A stretch of 64,000 nucleotides of DNA from Micromonospora sediminimaris (GTDB lineage Bacteria > Actinomycetota > Actinomycetes > Mycobacteriales > Micromonosporaceae): NCBI GenBank assembly GCA_900112325.1, contig FOLJ01000004.1, positions 124,001-188,000 of the forward strand, given 5' to 3'. This document shows, piece by piece, positions 43,162 through 52,165 of the stretch. The position numbers and the translations under genes were made by a program. Position 1 is the first letter of the stretch; each line of letters begins with the position of its first letter. Under the pieces are notes generated by a model. It saw only the letters and a program-made list of their open reading frames with translations, was not told the origin of the DNA and did not search any database.

Positions 43162-44187
43162 CTACTCCTTCAGGGAGGTGATCAGATATTGCACACCGCC
43201 CAGGTCGGACATCGTCCCGCTGCTGTCCGGGCCCAACTGGACCACGGCGAGGCACATCTCCCCGTCGCTTTCCGCCTGGGCTGTGAAGATCAGCGAGAAC
43301 TGCGCCCGCTCACCGGGTTGCAGCAGGAGGTTGCCCAGGCTGGCCCAGGTCGTGTCGACGATCTCCACCTGGGTCCTGCCGATCGGCCGTACCCCGGTGC
43401 CGACCGCGCCGCCGGCACGCCAGCGCTCGAACAAGTCCTGGCCGAGGTCGACGATCACCCGGCCACCGATGTTCTGCAATGGTTCGGCCGCCACGAAGAG
43501 CACCTCGTTGCGCGACGGCACGGTGAGCGAGTTGCCGATCGCGAAGGGCCGGACGGTCGGGCCGGCACCCGGGGTGAGCTGGACCGAGTCGACGTTGCGC
43601 CACGCGAGGTTGTTGTTGCTCCGGGTGTTGGTGCTGATGTCCGGACCTTCGACGGTCATCGGGTCGGAGTTCGACACCCAGCGGGCGAGCAGGCAGAAGT
43701 GACCCGGTCCCGGGACTCCCTTCCACGGGATGGTGACGGTGGTGACGCCGGGTGCGGCGGCTACGGAGGCCGCCCCGATCCTGGTCCAGTGGATGGGCCA
43801 CACCGCACCGCCACCCGGCGTCGTCCGGTAGACCTGTAGCACGCCGTTGACCGAGCCCGAGCCGGACGGGCCCGGGTTACGGAGTTTGACGAAGATGTAG
43901 TTGGTCGCGCCGACGACCGGGTTCTGGCTCACGGCGCACTCCACCGCTGTGGGGCAGACCTTGATGTCGGGGCTGGCCCACAGCGGGTCGAGCGAGTGCG
44001 GCTGGACTCCGGTGTCGGCGGCGACATCCCGGATGTGGACGTCGGTGCGGGCCACCGGGGTGGCGCGGTCCGACCCGTGCCCGACCGGCACGGCGGCGGC
44101 TGCGCCGGTCGTCAACAGGCCGGTCAGCGCCGCTCCCACGAACCCGACCCACACGGCCCGGCGGAGCCGTCTCCCTACACTGCTCAT
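43162..44187 (-). CDS. Secreted protein of unknown function, beta-rich
   Basis: 341 residues from the ATG at 44187 (GGAGA about 9 bases upstream). A longer open frame upstream is Arg-rich and unlikely. The signal peptide runs VWVGFVGAALTGLLTTGAAAA (about residues 13-33). The mature protein is rich in beta strands with pairs of Cys (KVCPTAVECAV), and contains ATNYIFVKLRNPG, similar to CARDB/Ig-like domains, and LLLQPGERAQFSLIF. I know no catalytic motif in it. It is transcribed toward the sigma factor operon and could be one of its exported products, but there is no direct evidence. Confidence 0.6.
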   Translation of the reverse strand: MSSVGRRLRRAVWVGFVGAALTGLLTTGAAAAVPVGHGSDRATPVARTDVHIRDVAADTGVQPHSLDPLWASPDIKVCPTAVECAVSQNPVVGATNYIFVKLRNPGPSGSGSVNGVLQVYRTTPGGGAVWPIHWTRIGAASVAAAPGVTTVTIPWKGVPGPGHFCLLARWVSNSDPMTVEGPDISTNTRSNNNLAWRNVDSVQLTPGAGPTVRPFAIGNSLTVPSRNEVLFVAAEPLQNIGGRVIVDLGQDLFERWRAGGAVGTGVRPIGRTQVEIVDTTWASLGNLLLQPGERAQFSLIFTAQAESDGEMCLAVVQLGPDSSGTMSDLGGVQYLITSLKE

Positions 44188-44347
44188 GACAGGTGTCTCC
44201 CATCGACGGAGCCGTGGTCGACCCGGCTCGTTACGCTCCGGTGTCGACCTGGTTACGCCAAATACAGAGCGGGGTCGGGGCCGGGAAATACCGTCGGCGG
44301 GGGAGCAGACCGTCAGATGGCGCGAGAAGCGGCAAAGGGGCGGCCGA

Positions 44348-45355
44348 TCAATCACGCAGCGGACGGCAGGACGAGCGGACGACAAGTTCGGTGGGCAGCC
44401 GGATGTGGGTGTCCCGCTCGACGCCGGCGATCAGGTCGACCAGCAGCCGCAGCGCCTCGGCGCCCATCCGCTGCAACGGCTGCATTATCGTCGTCAGTGG
44501 CGGGTTGACAAGCGCTGATTCCGGGATGTTGTCGAAGCCGATCACGGACAGGTCGTCGGGGACCGACCGGCCCATGCTCCGGGCGACGTCGATTGTGGAG
44601 ATCGCGGAGAGGTCGTTACCGGCGAAGACGGCGGTCGGGCCGTCGGGCAACGAGAGTAGTTCGGCGGCGGTCTCCGCGGCGCTCTCGATGCGGAACCCGC
44701 CGACCCGCACCAGCCGCTCGTCCACCGTCACGCCCGCGTCGGCCATTGCCTGCCGGAAGCCCGCCTCGCGCAACCGGGACGATTCGAGGTCGCGGCGTCC
44801 GCTGATGTGCCCGATGCGGCGGTGGCCGAGGGACAACAGGTAGTTGGTCGCCAGGACGGCACCGGCGAAGTTGTCGGAATCGACGGTCGGCAGCCCCGAC
44901 GGGCCGGTGTGCGGGTCGACGGCCACGACGTGGAAGCCCTGCTTGGTCTCCACCACTGTCGGTGTGACGATCACGGCCCCGTCGATGAGCGTGCCCGACA
45001 ACCGGGCCAGCGAGCGGCGTTCCCAACCGACGGCCGTACCGGCGCCGTCGCCGCCGGAGTACGCCAGTAGCTGGTAGCCGGTGCCGGCGACCTCCACGCT
45101 GGCGCCCTTGAGCAGTTCGGTCGAGAACGGCTCGAACTCGGCGACCAGGATGCCCAGCACGTTTGTGCGGTGGCTGCGGAGGCTCTGCGCACCGAGGCTC
45201 GCCTCGTAGCCGAGTTGACGGATGACCTGCTGGACCCGTTCCACGGTCGCCTGTGCCACTCCGTAACGGCCGTTCACCACCTTGGAAACGGTCGCCACGG
45301 AGACGCCGGCCGTGCGGGCTACGTCCGACATCTTGACACGCTGGGGAAACGCCAC
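44348..45355 (-). CDS. LacI-family transcriptional regulator of the GH3/importer operon
   Basis: 335 residues. The helix-turn-helix is at residues 8-28 (KMSDVARTAGVSVATVSKVV). The hinge is ASLGAQSLRSHRTNVLGI and the sensor domain contains AEFEPFSTELLKG, SLGHRRIGHISGRRD and LSVIGFDNIPESALVNPPLT. It diverges from the importer operon across a 136-base gap containing an almost perfect palindrome. The likely role is repression of the importer and GH3 genes until a beta-linked sugar is present. Confidence 0.88.
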   Translation of the reverse strand: MAFPQRVKMSDVARTAGVSVATVSKVVNGRYGVAQATVERVQQVIRQLGYEASLGAQSLRSHRTNVLGILVAEFEPFSTELLKGASVEVAGTGYQLLAYSGGDGAGTAVGWERRSLARLSGTLIDGAVIVTPTVVETKQGFHVVAVDPHTGPSGLPTVDSDNFAGAVLATNYLLSLGHRRIGHISGRRDLESSRLREAGFRQAMADAGVTVDERLVRVGGFRIESAAETAAELLSLPDGPTAVFAGNDLSAISTIDVARSMGRSVPDDLSVIGFDNIPESALVNPPLTTIMQPLQRMGAEALRLLVDLIAGVERDTHIRLPTELVVRSSCRPLRD

Positions 45356-45398
45356 GTCGATGATGATAGAGGGCGATCGGGCCGGTTACGGAGACGAG

Positions 45399-45414
45399 TC
45401 GAAAACGTTATCGA
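45399..45414. promoter_or_regulatory. Probable LacI-type operator of the GH3/importer operon
   Basis: TCGAAAACGTTATCGA: 16 bases, palindromic except one position pair, with the central CG typical of LacI-family operators. It lies between the divergent regulator and importer genes, 6 bases before a TTGACA hexamer (45421-45426) that may be the importer -35 element. Confidence 0.65.
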
Positions 45415-45491
45415 CACCGATTGACACTGGGTTACCCGACTGAAAAACTCGCTCAGGCCGAGCACCCGACTGACTGGTCGAGGAGACATCG

Positions 45492-46802
45492 ATGGCTATA
45501 AAGCGCCGTGCAACCACCTTTCTAGCGCTTTCCATGACAACCGCACTACTCGTCGCCGGCTGCGGTGGCGGCGGTGAGGACGAGGCGCCTGCCGAGAGCG
45601 AGCTGTACAAGAACCCGGTGACGCTTACCTGGTGGCACAACGCCTCCCAGGATGGTCCCGGCAAGACCTACTGGGAAAAGGTCGCCAAGGACTTCAGTGC
45701 ACTGCACCCCACGGTCACGATCGAGATCGAGGGCATCGAGACCAACCAGCTCCAGCGCACCCGGCTCCCCGCCGCGCTGCTGAGCAACGACCCGCCGGAC
45801 ATCTTCCAGGCGTGGGGCGGCGGCGAGATCCGCGAGCAGGTGGAGGCCGACTACCTCAAGGACATCACCGACCAGGTCAAGGACGAGGTTGCCAACATCG
45901 GCAGCGCGGTCGAGATCTGGCAGGTGGACGGCAAGCAGTACGGCCTGCCGTACCGGATGGGCATCGAGGGCATCTGGTACAACAAGGACCTGTTCCAGCA
46001 GGCCGGCATCACCGCTCCGCCGACCACCTTCGACGAGCTGAACGACGCGGTCACCAAGCTCAAGGCGATCAACGTCATTCCGATCGCCGTCGGCGCCGGT
46101 GACAAGTGGCCCGCCGCGCACTGGTGGTACAACTTCGCGTTGCGTGCCTGCTCGGTGGAGACCCTGCGGAAGGCCTCCCTCGAGAACGTCTTCGACGACC
46201 AGTGCTTCGTCAAGGCCGGTCAGGACCTGAAGGCCTTCATCGACACCGAGCCGTTCCAGCCCAACTTCATCGCCACGCCGGGCCAGAACGACCCGACCAG
46301 CGCCAACGGCCTGCTGGCCAACGGCAAGGCGGCGATGGAGCTGATGGGTGACTGGAACAAGGGCACCCTGGACACCGTCACCGAGGACCAGGAGGCGCTG
46401 AACAAGTTCATCGGCTGGTTCCCGGTGCCCGCCATCACCGGTTCCGCCGGTGACCCGAAGGCGGCCCTGGGCGGCGGCGACGGTTTCGCCTGCGCCAAGA
46501 ACGCCCCGGCCGAGTGCGTCGAGTTCCTCAAGTACATCGTCAGCCCCGAGGTGCAGAAGGGCTACGCCGAGACCGGCACCGGCCTGCCGGTCGCCAAGGG
46601 CGCCGAGGACGGCGTCAAGGACCCGGCCCTGAAGTCCATCCTGGAGGCCACCACCAGCGCCACCTACGTGCAGCTCTGGCTGGACACGGCGTTCGGTAGC
46701 ACCGTCGGTAACGCGATGAACGACGCGATCGTCGCCATCTTCGCCGGCAACGGCACCCCTGAGCAGGTTGTCGAGGCCATGAAGGCGGCCGCGCGCAAGT
46801 GA
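45492..46802 (+). CDS. ABC sugar-binding lipoprotein of the GH3 operon
   Basis: 436 residues with GAGGAGA upstream. The lipobox LLVAGC puts the lipid-bearing Cys near residue 24. The mature domain is a CUT1 solute-binding protein: VTLTWWHNASQDG, NDPPDIFQAWGGG, YGLPYRMGIEGIWYNKDLF and AAMELMGDWNKG. The last two are typical of beta-linked disaccharide and xylo-oligosaccharide binding proteins. The neighbour GH3 gene supports a xylo- or gluco-oligosaccharide ligand. Its stop overlaps the first permease gene. Confidence 0.88.
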   Translation: MAIKRRATTFLALSMTTALLVAGCGGGGEDEAPAESELYKNPVTLTWWHNASQDGPGKTYWEKVAKDFSALHPTVTIEIEGIETNQLQRTRLPAALLSNDPPDIFQAWGGGEIREQVEADYLKDITDQVKDEVANIGSAVEIWQVDGKQYGLPYRMGIEGIWYNKDLFQQAGITAPPTTFDELNDAVTKLKAINVIPIAVGAGDKWPAAHWWYNFALRACSVETLRKASLENVFDDQCFVKAGQDLKAFIDTEPFQPNFIATPGQNDPTSANGLLANGKAAMELMGDWNKGTLDTVTEDQEALNKFIGWFPVPAITGSAGDPKAALGGGDGFACAKNAPAECVEFLKYIVSPEVQKGYAETGTGLPVAKGAEDGVKDPALKSILEATTSATYVQLWLDTAFGSTVGNAMNDAIVAIFAGNGTPEQVVEAMKAAARK

Positions 46803-47797
46803 CGTCGACCAACCCGACCCTGGACCTCGCCGGCGGCGCATCCGCGCCGCCGGCGGGACCTCGGCCTGCCCGGCGCTCGTCCGCTCGGGCCGCCGAGACC
46901 CGACGCAAGTGGTACGAGATCATCGGGCTCACGACACCAGCCGTGATCGTCTACGTGATGTTCGTGCTGGTCCCGATGGGCTTCGCCTTCTACTACAGCC
47001 TGTTCCGTTGGCGTGGCGTCGGACCGCCCACCGACTATGTCGGCTTCGACAACTACGTCCTGGCCTTCCAGGACCCGATCTTCATCGACGCGCTGCGCAA
47101 CAACGCGATCATCGTGTTCGGGTCACTGCTGATCCAGGGACCCATCGCGCTGGGCGTCGCCCTGCTGCTCAACCGCAACTTCCGGGGCCGTACGCTGTTC
47201 CGCCTGCTGGCCTTCGTGCCGTACGTGCTGGCCGAGGTCACCGTCGGCATCATGTGGAAGCTGCTGCTGTCCGACGCCGGCACGGTCAACGCGATGCTGG
47301 AGTCGCTGGGACTGGGCAGCCTCGTACAGGCGTGGCTCGCCGATCTCGATATCGTTATCTGGACGATGTTGGCCGTCCTGACCTGGAAGTACGTCGGTTT
47401 CGCAATCATCCTTCTGCTGGCCGGTCTGTCGAACGTGCCGCAGGAGCTGAACGAGGCCGCCGCCATCGACGGCGCGAGCTGGTGGCAGATCCAGCGGCAC
47501 GTGACGCTGCCGCTGCTGGGGCCCACGATCCGGATCTGGATGTTCCTGTCCATGATCGGCTCGCTGCAGGTCTTCGACGTGATCTGGGTGACCTCCGTGC
47601 CTGCGGTCCGGTCGCTGGGCGCGTCGGCCACCATGGCGACGTACATGGTGGACAACGGGTTCTTCGCTCGCCTGTGGGGCTACGGCAACGCGGTGGCGGT
47701 CATCCTGTTCGCCATCTCGTTCGTCGCGGCAGTGCTGTTCCAGCGCTTCCTCCTGCGTCGCGACATCGAGGGCGCCATCACCAGAAGGGCAAACTGA
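46799..47797 (+). CDS. ABC sugar transporter permease (MalF-like), GH3 operon
   Basis: 332 residues, GTG start overlapping the binding protein stop (GTGA). An N-terminal Pro/Arg-rich cytosolic tail precedes six membrane segments, the first being TTPAVIVYVMFVLVPMGFAF. The EAA loop is ELNEAAAIDGASWWQIQRHV at about residues 217-236. It pairs with the following permease; no ATPase gene is present in the cluster. Confidence 0.88.
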   Translation: MTSTNPTLDLAGGASAPPAGPRPARRSSARAAETRRKWYEIIGLTTPAVIVYVMFVLVPMGFAFYYSLFRWRGVGPPTDYVGFDNYVLAFQDPIFIDALRNNAIIVFGSLLIQGPIALGVALLLNRNFRGRTLFRLLAFVPYVLAEVTVGIMWKLLLSDAGTVNAMLESLGLGSLVQAWLADLDIVIWTMLAVLTWKYVGFAIILLLAGLSNVPQELNEAAAIDGASWWQIQRHVTLPLLGPTIRIWMFLSMIGSLQVFDVIWVTSVPAVRSLGASATMATYMVDNGFFARLWGYGNAVAVILFAISFVAAVLFQRFLLRRDIEGAITRRAN

Positions 47798-47799
47798 TC

Positions 47800-48660
47800 G
47801 TGGCCGCGAACGCCGTTCTGTCTCCGACCGCCAAGCGCCGGCCGATCTCGTGGGGGAATCCCCTCACCTACGCGCTGGCGCTCGCGGTCGCCGCCGTGTC
47901 GATCACCCCGGTGGTGTACGTGATCGTCGGCGGCTTCCGCACCACGCCGCAGATCGTGGCGGACCCGGCCGGGCTGCCCGACCCGTGGGTCTGGGACAAC
48001 TACTCCCGGGTGCTGACCCAGAGCGACTTCTGGCGGCAGGTGTTCAACAGCGCCGTGGTGTCCCTGGGCACCACGATCGGCGTCGTGGTGCTGGGGGTCT
48101 GCGCCGCGTTCGTGCTGGCCCGTTACACCTTCCGCGGCCGTGAGGTGCTCTACACCTTCTTCACCCTGGGCCTGCTGTTCCCGGCCGGCGCGGCGATCCT
48201 GCCGCTCTACCTGATGCTGCGTGACCTGAACCTGATCAACTCGTACTACGCGGTTATCCTGCCGCAGGTCGCCTTCGCGTTGCCGCTGACGATCGTGATC
48301 CTACGACCGTTCCTCACCGCCATCCCCCGGGAGTTGGAGGACGCGGCGGCCATCGACGGCACCGGTCGGCTCGGCTTCCTCTGGCGCATCCTGTTGCCCC
48401 TGTCGCGGCCCGCGCTGGTCACCGTCGGTATCCTCGCCTTTGTCACCAGCTGGAACGCGTTCCTGCTGCCGCTGCTCGTGCTCGGCGACGCGAGCCTGCA
48501 CACCCTGCCGCTGGGCGTGCAGAACTTCTCCAGCCAGTACACCTCCGACACGGCGGGCATCCTCGCCTTCACCTCGCTGGCGATGCTGCCGGCACTTATT
48601 TTCTTCACGTTCGCCGAGAAGCAGATCGTCGGTGGCCTCCAGGGCGCGGTCAAGGGCTGA
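47800..48660 (+). CDS. ABC sugar transporter permease (MalG-like), GH3 operon
   Basis: 286 residues from the GTG at 47800, two bases after the previous stop, with AGAAGGG upstream. The same frame is open through the previous gene, but that sequence is Arg-rich noise. Membrane segments include LTYALALAVAAVSITPVVYV and VLYTFFTLGLLFPAGAAILP. The EAA loop is ELEDAAAIDGTGRLGFLWRI at about residues 175-194. It completes the importer. Confidence 0.88.
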   Translation: MAANAVLSPTAKRRPISWGNPLTYALALAVAAVSITPVVYVIVGGFRTTPQIVADPAGLPDPWVWDNYSRVLTQSDFWRQVFNSAVVSLGTTIGVVVLGVCAAFVLARYTFRGREVLYTFFTLGLLFPAGAAILPLYLMLRDLNLINSYYAVILPQVAFALPLTIVILRPFLTAIPRELEDAAAIDGTGRLGFLWRILLPLSRPALVTVGILAFVTSWNAFLLPLLVLGDASLHTLPLGVQNFSSQYTSDTAGILAFTSLAMLPALIFFTFAEKQIVGGLQGAVKG

Positions 48661-48696
48661 GCGGCAGCGGCACGAACACAAAAGGGGTAACACAGC

Positions 48697-51033
48697 ATGA
48701 CTGAGGTCCGCGAGGTCGTGGGCGGGCCGGCGACAGTGCCGGCCCAGACAGGATCGGGCCACGGCCGGCCCGACCGGTACGGGTCCGATGGCGAGACGCG
48801 CGTGCGAGAACTGCTCGGTCGGATGACGATCGAGGAGAAGATCGCACAGCTCGTCGGCTTCTGGGAGAAGGCGGAGGGCGAGGCGGTCGCGCCGTTGCAG
48901 GGCGAGTTCGGTGACATCGGCCGGCTCGAAGACTTTTCCCGGCACGGGCTCGGTCACCTCACCCGCGCCTACGGCACCCGGCCGGTCGAGGCCGTATCGC
49001 GGGCGTCATGGCTGTGGAAGTTCCAGTCCGACCTGGTGACGGGGACCAGGCTCGGCATCCCGGCGATCGTGCACGAGGAGTGCCTGACCGGGCTTTCGGC
49101 CTGGAAGGCGGCGACCTTCCCGACCCCGCTGGCGTGGGGGGCGGCCTTCGACCCCGACCTGGTCACGGAGATGGCTGCGGCGATCGGGGCGTCGATGCGG
49201 GCGCTCGGCATCCACCAGGGGCTCTCCCCGGTGCTCGACGTGATCCGCGATCCCCGCTGGGGGCGGGTCGACGAGTGCATCGCCGAGGATCCCTACCTGG
49301 TCGGCACCCTCGGCACCTCGTACGTGCGCGGCCTGCAGTCGCAGGGCGTGCATGCCACGCTCAAGCACTTCGTCGGCTACTCAGCCTCCCGCGCCGGGCG
49401 CAACTTCGCGCCGGTGCACGCCGGTCCGCGTGAACTCGCCGACGTGCTGCTCGTACCGTTCGAGATGGCGATCCTCGACGGCGACGCCCGCTCGGTTATG
49501 CATTCCTACGCCGAGATCGACGGCGTGCCCGTGGCCGCCGATCCGACGATCCTGACCGGGTTGCTCCGGGACCGGTGGGGCTTCGACGGCACGGTGGTTG
49601 CCGACTACTACGGTGTGGCGTTCCTGAACCTGCTGCACCAGGTCGCCGGTGACCACGCGGACGCGGCCGTGCAGGCGCTGACCGCCGGTGTCGACATCGA
49701 GCTGCCGACCGGTGACGCGTACCTGACCCTGGCGGATTCGGTGCGCGCCGGCCGGATCGAGGAGTCGGTGATCGACCAGGCGGTCCTGCGGGTGTTGCGG
49801 CAGAAGCTGGAACTCGGGCTGCTGGACGCCACCTTCACCGACGAGCCCGCCCCGGTGGTCGACCTCGACTCGCCCGAGCACCGGGCGATCGCCCGCAGCC
49901 TCGCGGAGAAGTCGATAGTCCTGGTCGCCAACCAGGACGCGTTGCCGCTGCCGGCGGGCCGGCGGATCGCGGTGATCGGGCCGAACGCCGACCGGCAGGG
50001 TGCCCTCTTCGGGTGCTATTCCTTCCTCAACCACGTGCTCGTGCAGCATCCCGACGTGGAGGCCGGTATCGAGGTGCCGACGGTGCTCGACGCGCTGCGC
50101 GCCGAGTTCGGTGCCGAACTGGTCACCTCGGCCCGCGGCTGCGAGGTGGACGACGACGACCGCTCCGGCTTCGACGCCGCGGTCGCCGCGGCCACTGCGG
50201 CGGATGTCGCCGTACTGGTCGTCGGCGACCACGCGGGACTGTTCGGTCGCGGCACGGTCGGCGAGGGCTGCGACCGGGACGACCTGGAACTGCCCGGTGT
50301 GCAGCGGGACCTGGTCGAGGCGGTGCTGGCGACGGGCCGGCCCGTCGTGCTGGTGCTGCTCACCGGCCGGCCGTACGCGATCGACTGGGCGCTGAGCCGC
50401 TGCGCGGCGGTGGTGCAGACGTTCTTCCCCGGCGAGGAGGGGGCGGGCGCCATCGCCGGTGTGCTCTCCGGGCGGGTCAACCCGTCGGGACGGCTGCCGG
50501 TCAGTCTGCCCCGGTCGGCGGGCGCGCAGCCGTACTCGTACCTGCATCCCACGCTCGGCGACGGCAACGAGGTGACCAACCTGCTGGCGACGCCCGCGGC
50601 GCCGTTCGGTCACGGCCTGTCCTACACGACGTTCGGGTACACGGACCTGACGGTGCCGGCCACGGCGCCGACCGACGGGGCGCTGACGGTGAGCGTACGC
50701 GTCACCAACACCGGTGCGGTGGCCGGCGACGACGTGGTGCAGCTCTACGGCCGGGACCTGGTGGCGTCGGTGACCCGACCGGTGGCGCAGCTGCTCGGCT
50801 ACCAACGGGTGCACCTCGCGCCGGGCCGGTCCGTCACGGTCACCTTCACGGTCCCCACCACCCGGCTGGCCTTCTCCGACCGGACGCTGACGCGAGTGGT
50901 GGAGCCCGGCGACGTGGACCTCTGGATCGGCACCAGCGCGCGCCGTGACGTCGAGGCGTCCACCACGCTCGTCGGCGAAGTCGCGCCGGTCACCAACGCC
51001 TCCGCCCGCTGGACCACCGCCGAGATCAGCTGA
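48697..51033 (+). CDS. Glycoside hydrolase family 3 beta-glycosidase (beta-xylosidase/beta-glucosidase)
   Basis: 778 residues. The family 3 N-terminal barrel has LTGLSAWKAATFPTPLAWGA, VLDVIRDPRWGRVDECIAED, TLKHFVGYSASRAGRN and the nucleophile region TVVADYYGV with Asp303. The second domain starts VLVANQDALPLPAGRRIAVIGP and contains the acid/base region. A fibronectin-III-like domain closes the protein (LTVSVRVTNTGAVAGDDVVQ). No signal peptide is present, so it should act in the cytoplasm on oligosaccharides delivered by the importer just upstream. Xylo- or gluco-oligosaccharides are the likely substrates; the exact one is undetermined. Confidence 0.9.
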   Translation: MTEVREVVGGPATVPAQTGSGHGRPDRYGSDGETRVRELLGRMTIEEKIAQLVGFWEKAEGEAVAPLQGEFGDIGRLEDFSRHGLGHLTRAYGTRPVEAVSRASWLWKFQSDLVTGTRLGIPAIVHEECLTGLSAWKAATFPTPLAWGAAFDPDLVTEMAAAIGASMRALGIHQGLSPVLDVIRDPRWGRVDECIAEDPYLVGTLGTSYVRGLQSQGVHATLKHFVGYSASRAGRNFAPVHAGPRELADVLLVPFEMAILDGDARSVMHSYAEIDGVPVAADPTILTGLLRDRWGFDGTVVADYYGVAFLNLLHQVAGDHADAAVQALTAGVDIELPTGDAYLTLADSVRAGRIEESVIDQAVLRVLRQKLELGLLDATFTDEPAPVVDLDSPEHRAIARSLAEKSIVLVANQDALPLPAGRRIAVIGPNADRQGALFGCYSFLNHVLVQHPDVEAGIEVPTVLDALRAEFGAELVTSARGCEVDDDDRSGFDAAVAAATAADVAVLVVGDHAGLFGRGTVGEGCDRDDLELPGVQRDLVEAVLATGRPVVLVLLTGRPYAIDWALSRCAAVVQTFFPGEEGAGAIAGVLSGRVNPSGRLPVSLPRSAGAQPYSYLHPTLGDGNEVTNLLATPAAPFGHGLSYTTFGYTDLTVPATAPTDGALTVSVRVTNTGAVAGDDVVQLYGRDLVASVTRPVAQLLGYQRVHLAPGRSVTVTFTVPTTRLAFSDRTLTRVVEPGDVDLWIGTSARRDVEASTTLVGEVAPVTNASARWTTAEIS

Positions 51034-51075
51034 ATCCGGGCTGACCGGCCACCGCCGCGATGGTGGCCGACCGCC

Positions 51076-51118
51076 TGCACCAGGGCAGTTCCCGATCATC
51101 GGGAACTGCCCTGGTGCA
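51076..51118. terminator. 43-base palindromic bidirectional terminator
   Basis: Two perfectly complementary 21-base arms (left arm starts TGCACCAGGGCAG) around a single central C at 51097. It lies between the convergent GH3 (plus) and yidC-like (minus) genes and should fold on either strand. It is unusually long and perfect for a terminator. Confidence 0.8.
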
Positions 51119-51144
51119 CGTCCGCCGCGCGGTTGCCCCGTGAC

Positions 51145-52071
51145 TCAGGTGGCCCGCCTCCGGCGGCGGTTGGTCGGCTTCGCCCCGACCTTCGGTGCGG
51201 CCGGACGGCCAGCTGCGTCCCCGTCGCGGGTCGGGGCAGCCGTCGGCGTGCTGGCCGGCGTACCCGGACCGGTCGTCGCGGTAGCGGGTGGCGGGTACCT
51301 GCGCAGCATCCAGGTCTGCTGGCCGAGCGAGAAGAGGTTCGTGGTCACCCAGTAGATGATCACGCCGATCGGGAAGATCAGTCCGGAGACGAGCAGTGAG
51401 GCGGGGATGCCGTAGAGCATCAGCCGCTGCACCAGCCGCTGCCGCGGGTCCGTGGCCCAGCCGCTGCGCAGGATCAGTTGACGGCTGGACAGGTAGGTCG
51501 TGGCGATCATCGTCGCGATCAGCACGGCGGCCACGATCCTGACCGTCGCGCCGCCCGCGCCGAGCAGGGCCAGTTCCTGCCCGCTGGAGCCGAAGGAACC
51601 TGCGATCGGGGCGCCGAACAGCGTGGCCGACGAGGCGCTGTCGAACTGGGTCACCGACCAGCCGTACAGCGTCTTCAGGTGCTCCGGCATCGTCGGCTTG
51701 AGATGTCGCAACACGTGGAGCAGGCCGAGAAAGACCGGGATCTGCACCAGCATCGGCAGGCAACCCATCAGCGGGTTGGCCTTCTCCACCCGGTACAGCT
51801 CGACCATTTCCTTCTGTAGGGTCTCCCGGTCGTCGCGGTGCCGGGCCTGGAGCTCGGCGAGCCTCGGCTGCAACGCCTGCATCGCTCGCTGCGACCGGAT
51901 CTGCTTGACGAAGACGGGGAACAGGATGATCCGGACGGTGAGCACCAGGAAGACGATGCCCAGCACCCAGGACCAGTCGGTGCCCAGCGCGGACGCGTCG
52001 CCGAGCAGCCGTTGCCAGGCGGCGTGCCAGAACAACAGGATCTCGGAGATGGCGTGGTAGATCATGGACAT
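51145..52071 (-). CDS. yidC: YidC/Oxa1-family membrane protein insertase (stand-alone paralogue)
   Basis: 308 residues with GAGGGG six bases before the ATG. It has the five-segment YidC/Oxa1 core: WSWVLGIVFLVLTVRIILFP, the coiled region QIRSQRAMQALQPRLAELQ, CLPMLVQIPVFLGLLHVL, RIVAAVLIATMIATTYLSS, and LLVSGLIFPIGVIIYWVTTNL. A basic C-terminal tail ends KPTNRRRRRAT, as in ribosome-binding YidC. YidC inserts and folds membrane proteins. It is not flanked by rnpA or rpmH, so it is probably a second copy; the main one should be near the replication origin. Confidence 0.88.
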   Translation of the reverse strand: MSMIYHAISEILLFWHAAWQRLLGDASALGTDWSWVLGIVFLVLTVRIILFPVFVKQIRSQRAMQALQPRLAELQARHRDDRETLQKEMVELYRVEKANPLMGCLPMLVQIPVFLGLLHVLRHLKPTMPEHLKTLYGWSVTQFDSASSATLFGAPIAGSFGSSGQELALLGAGGATVRIVAAVLIATMIATTYLSSRQLILRSGWATDPRQRLVQRLMLYGIPASLLVSGLIFPIGVIIYWVTTNLFSLGQQTWMLRRYPPPATATTGPGTPASTPTAAPTRDGDAAGRPAAPKVGAKPTNRRRRRAT

Positions 52072-52165
52072 GGAACACCCCTCGATACGGCCTGAGGCTG
52101 ATGTGAGCAGGAACGGTCACCAGCGGTCGCCGACGAGCGGCAGAGGTGGGTGAGTGGAGAGGCGC

